Positions 63,946 through 64,000 of a stretch of DNA of 64,000 nt are shown here, one piece after another. The stretch lies in assembly GCF_900100365.1 (NCBI RefSeq), contig NZ_FNKU01000001.1, forward strand, positions 3,919,501 through 3,983,500. The letters run 5' to 3'. Source of the DNA: Pseudomonas cannabina (GTDB taxonomy: Bacteria > Pseudomonadota > Gammaproteobacteria > Pseudomonadales > Pseudomonadaceae). How positions within the stretch are numbered: position 1 is the stretch's first letter; each line of letters opens with the position of its first letter. Made by a program: the position numbers and the translations under genes. The notes beneath the pieces are model-generated. The model made no database searches. It was given only the letters and a program-made list of their open reading frames with translations, and had not been told where the DNA came from.

Positions 63946-64000
63946 ATGTCCCTGCCTCCCTTACTCACGCAACACATGGTCCGTCGCCCGCAACGTATTG
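63946..64000 (+). CDS. Start of a probable ModE-like molybdate regulator (truncated by window end)
   Basis: From ATG 63946 the frame reads MSLPPLLTQHMVRRPQRI and runs off the window. This start resembles Pseudomonas ModE/TOBE-domain regulators, which begin with L-x-x-R-R-P-x-R-I-A-L-L, and such a gene is often found beside comF. Only 18 codons are visible, so the call rests on the opening motif and gene order. Confidence 0.5.
   Translation, partial: MSLPPLLTQHMVRRPQRI

Overview
The window looks like a chromosomal segment of a fluorescent Pseudomonas, most likely a member of the Pseudomonas syringae complex. This is an inference from gene order (cca, folK/folB, plsY, tsaD, rpsU-dnaG-rpoD, a complete pqqF-A-B-C-D-E-pqqH cluster, bioB-F-H-C-D, comF), from high-GC codon use, and from the REP-like and 'GCTCCGCGT' dispersed repeats. 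No database search was possible.

Layout. Positions 1-10,900 are core chromosome: the end of cca, folate genes, plsY, tsaD, the rpsU-dnaG-rpoD macromolecular-synthesis cluster and a PAS/GGDEF/EAL protein. A CAU-anticodon tRNA gene (10,917-10,993) is the integration site of a roughly 20-kb, lower-GC mobile island. The island is bounded by a perfect 47-bp direct repeat (10,948-10,994 and 30,865-30,911) that covers the anticodon loop to the 3' end of the tRNA.

The island combines three kinds of module. The first is a site-specific integration module: a tyrosine recombinase next to the tRNA. The second is a plasmid-like backbone: a TrfA-type initiator followed by four 17-bp iterons and a DnaA-box-like site; a MobA/MobL relaxase; an oriT resembling that of RSF1010; a small TraD-like accessory protein; and a TraG/VirD4-type coupling protein. 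No mating-pair-formation genes are present, so it is best described as an integrative mobilizable element that may also replicate. The third is cargo that looks like anti-phage defence: a Shedu (DUF4263) nuclease translationally coupled to a 31-codon leader ORF, a SIR2-domain protein, a gene split by a 99-bp MITE, and two unrecognised genes next to the right end. Four copies of the MITE and one full IS5-family element with matching ends lie inside the island. Four copies of a 'TTTTCGCG..CGCGAAAA' palindrome and an array of three consecutive stem-loops are also island-specific.

Right of the island (31,000-64,000) is chromosome again: a LysE exporter with an AraC regulator, an M20 peptidase, a NERD protein, a hipBA module whose hipA is broken by an IS1182-family element, an FUSC transporter and Lrp regulator, an amine oxidase with a late nonsense codon next to a nitrilase-family amidase, the pqq cluster, a Pmp3-type peptide, two paralogous FadE-like acyl-CoA dehydrogenases flanking a diguanylate cyclase, and the biotin operon with a BirA-type operator. 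The window ends in the first codons of a probable ModE-like regulator.
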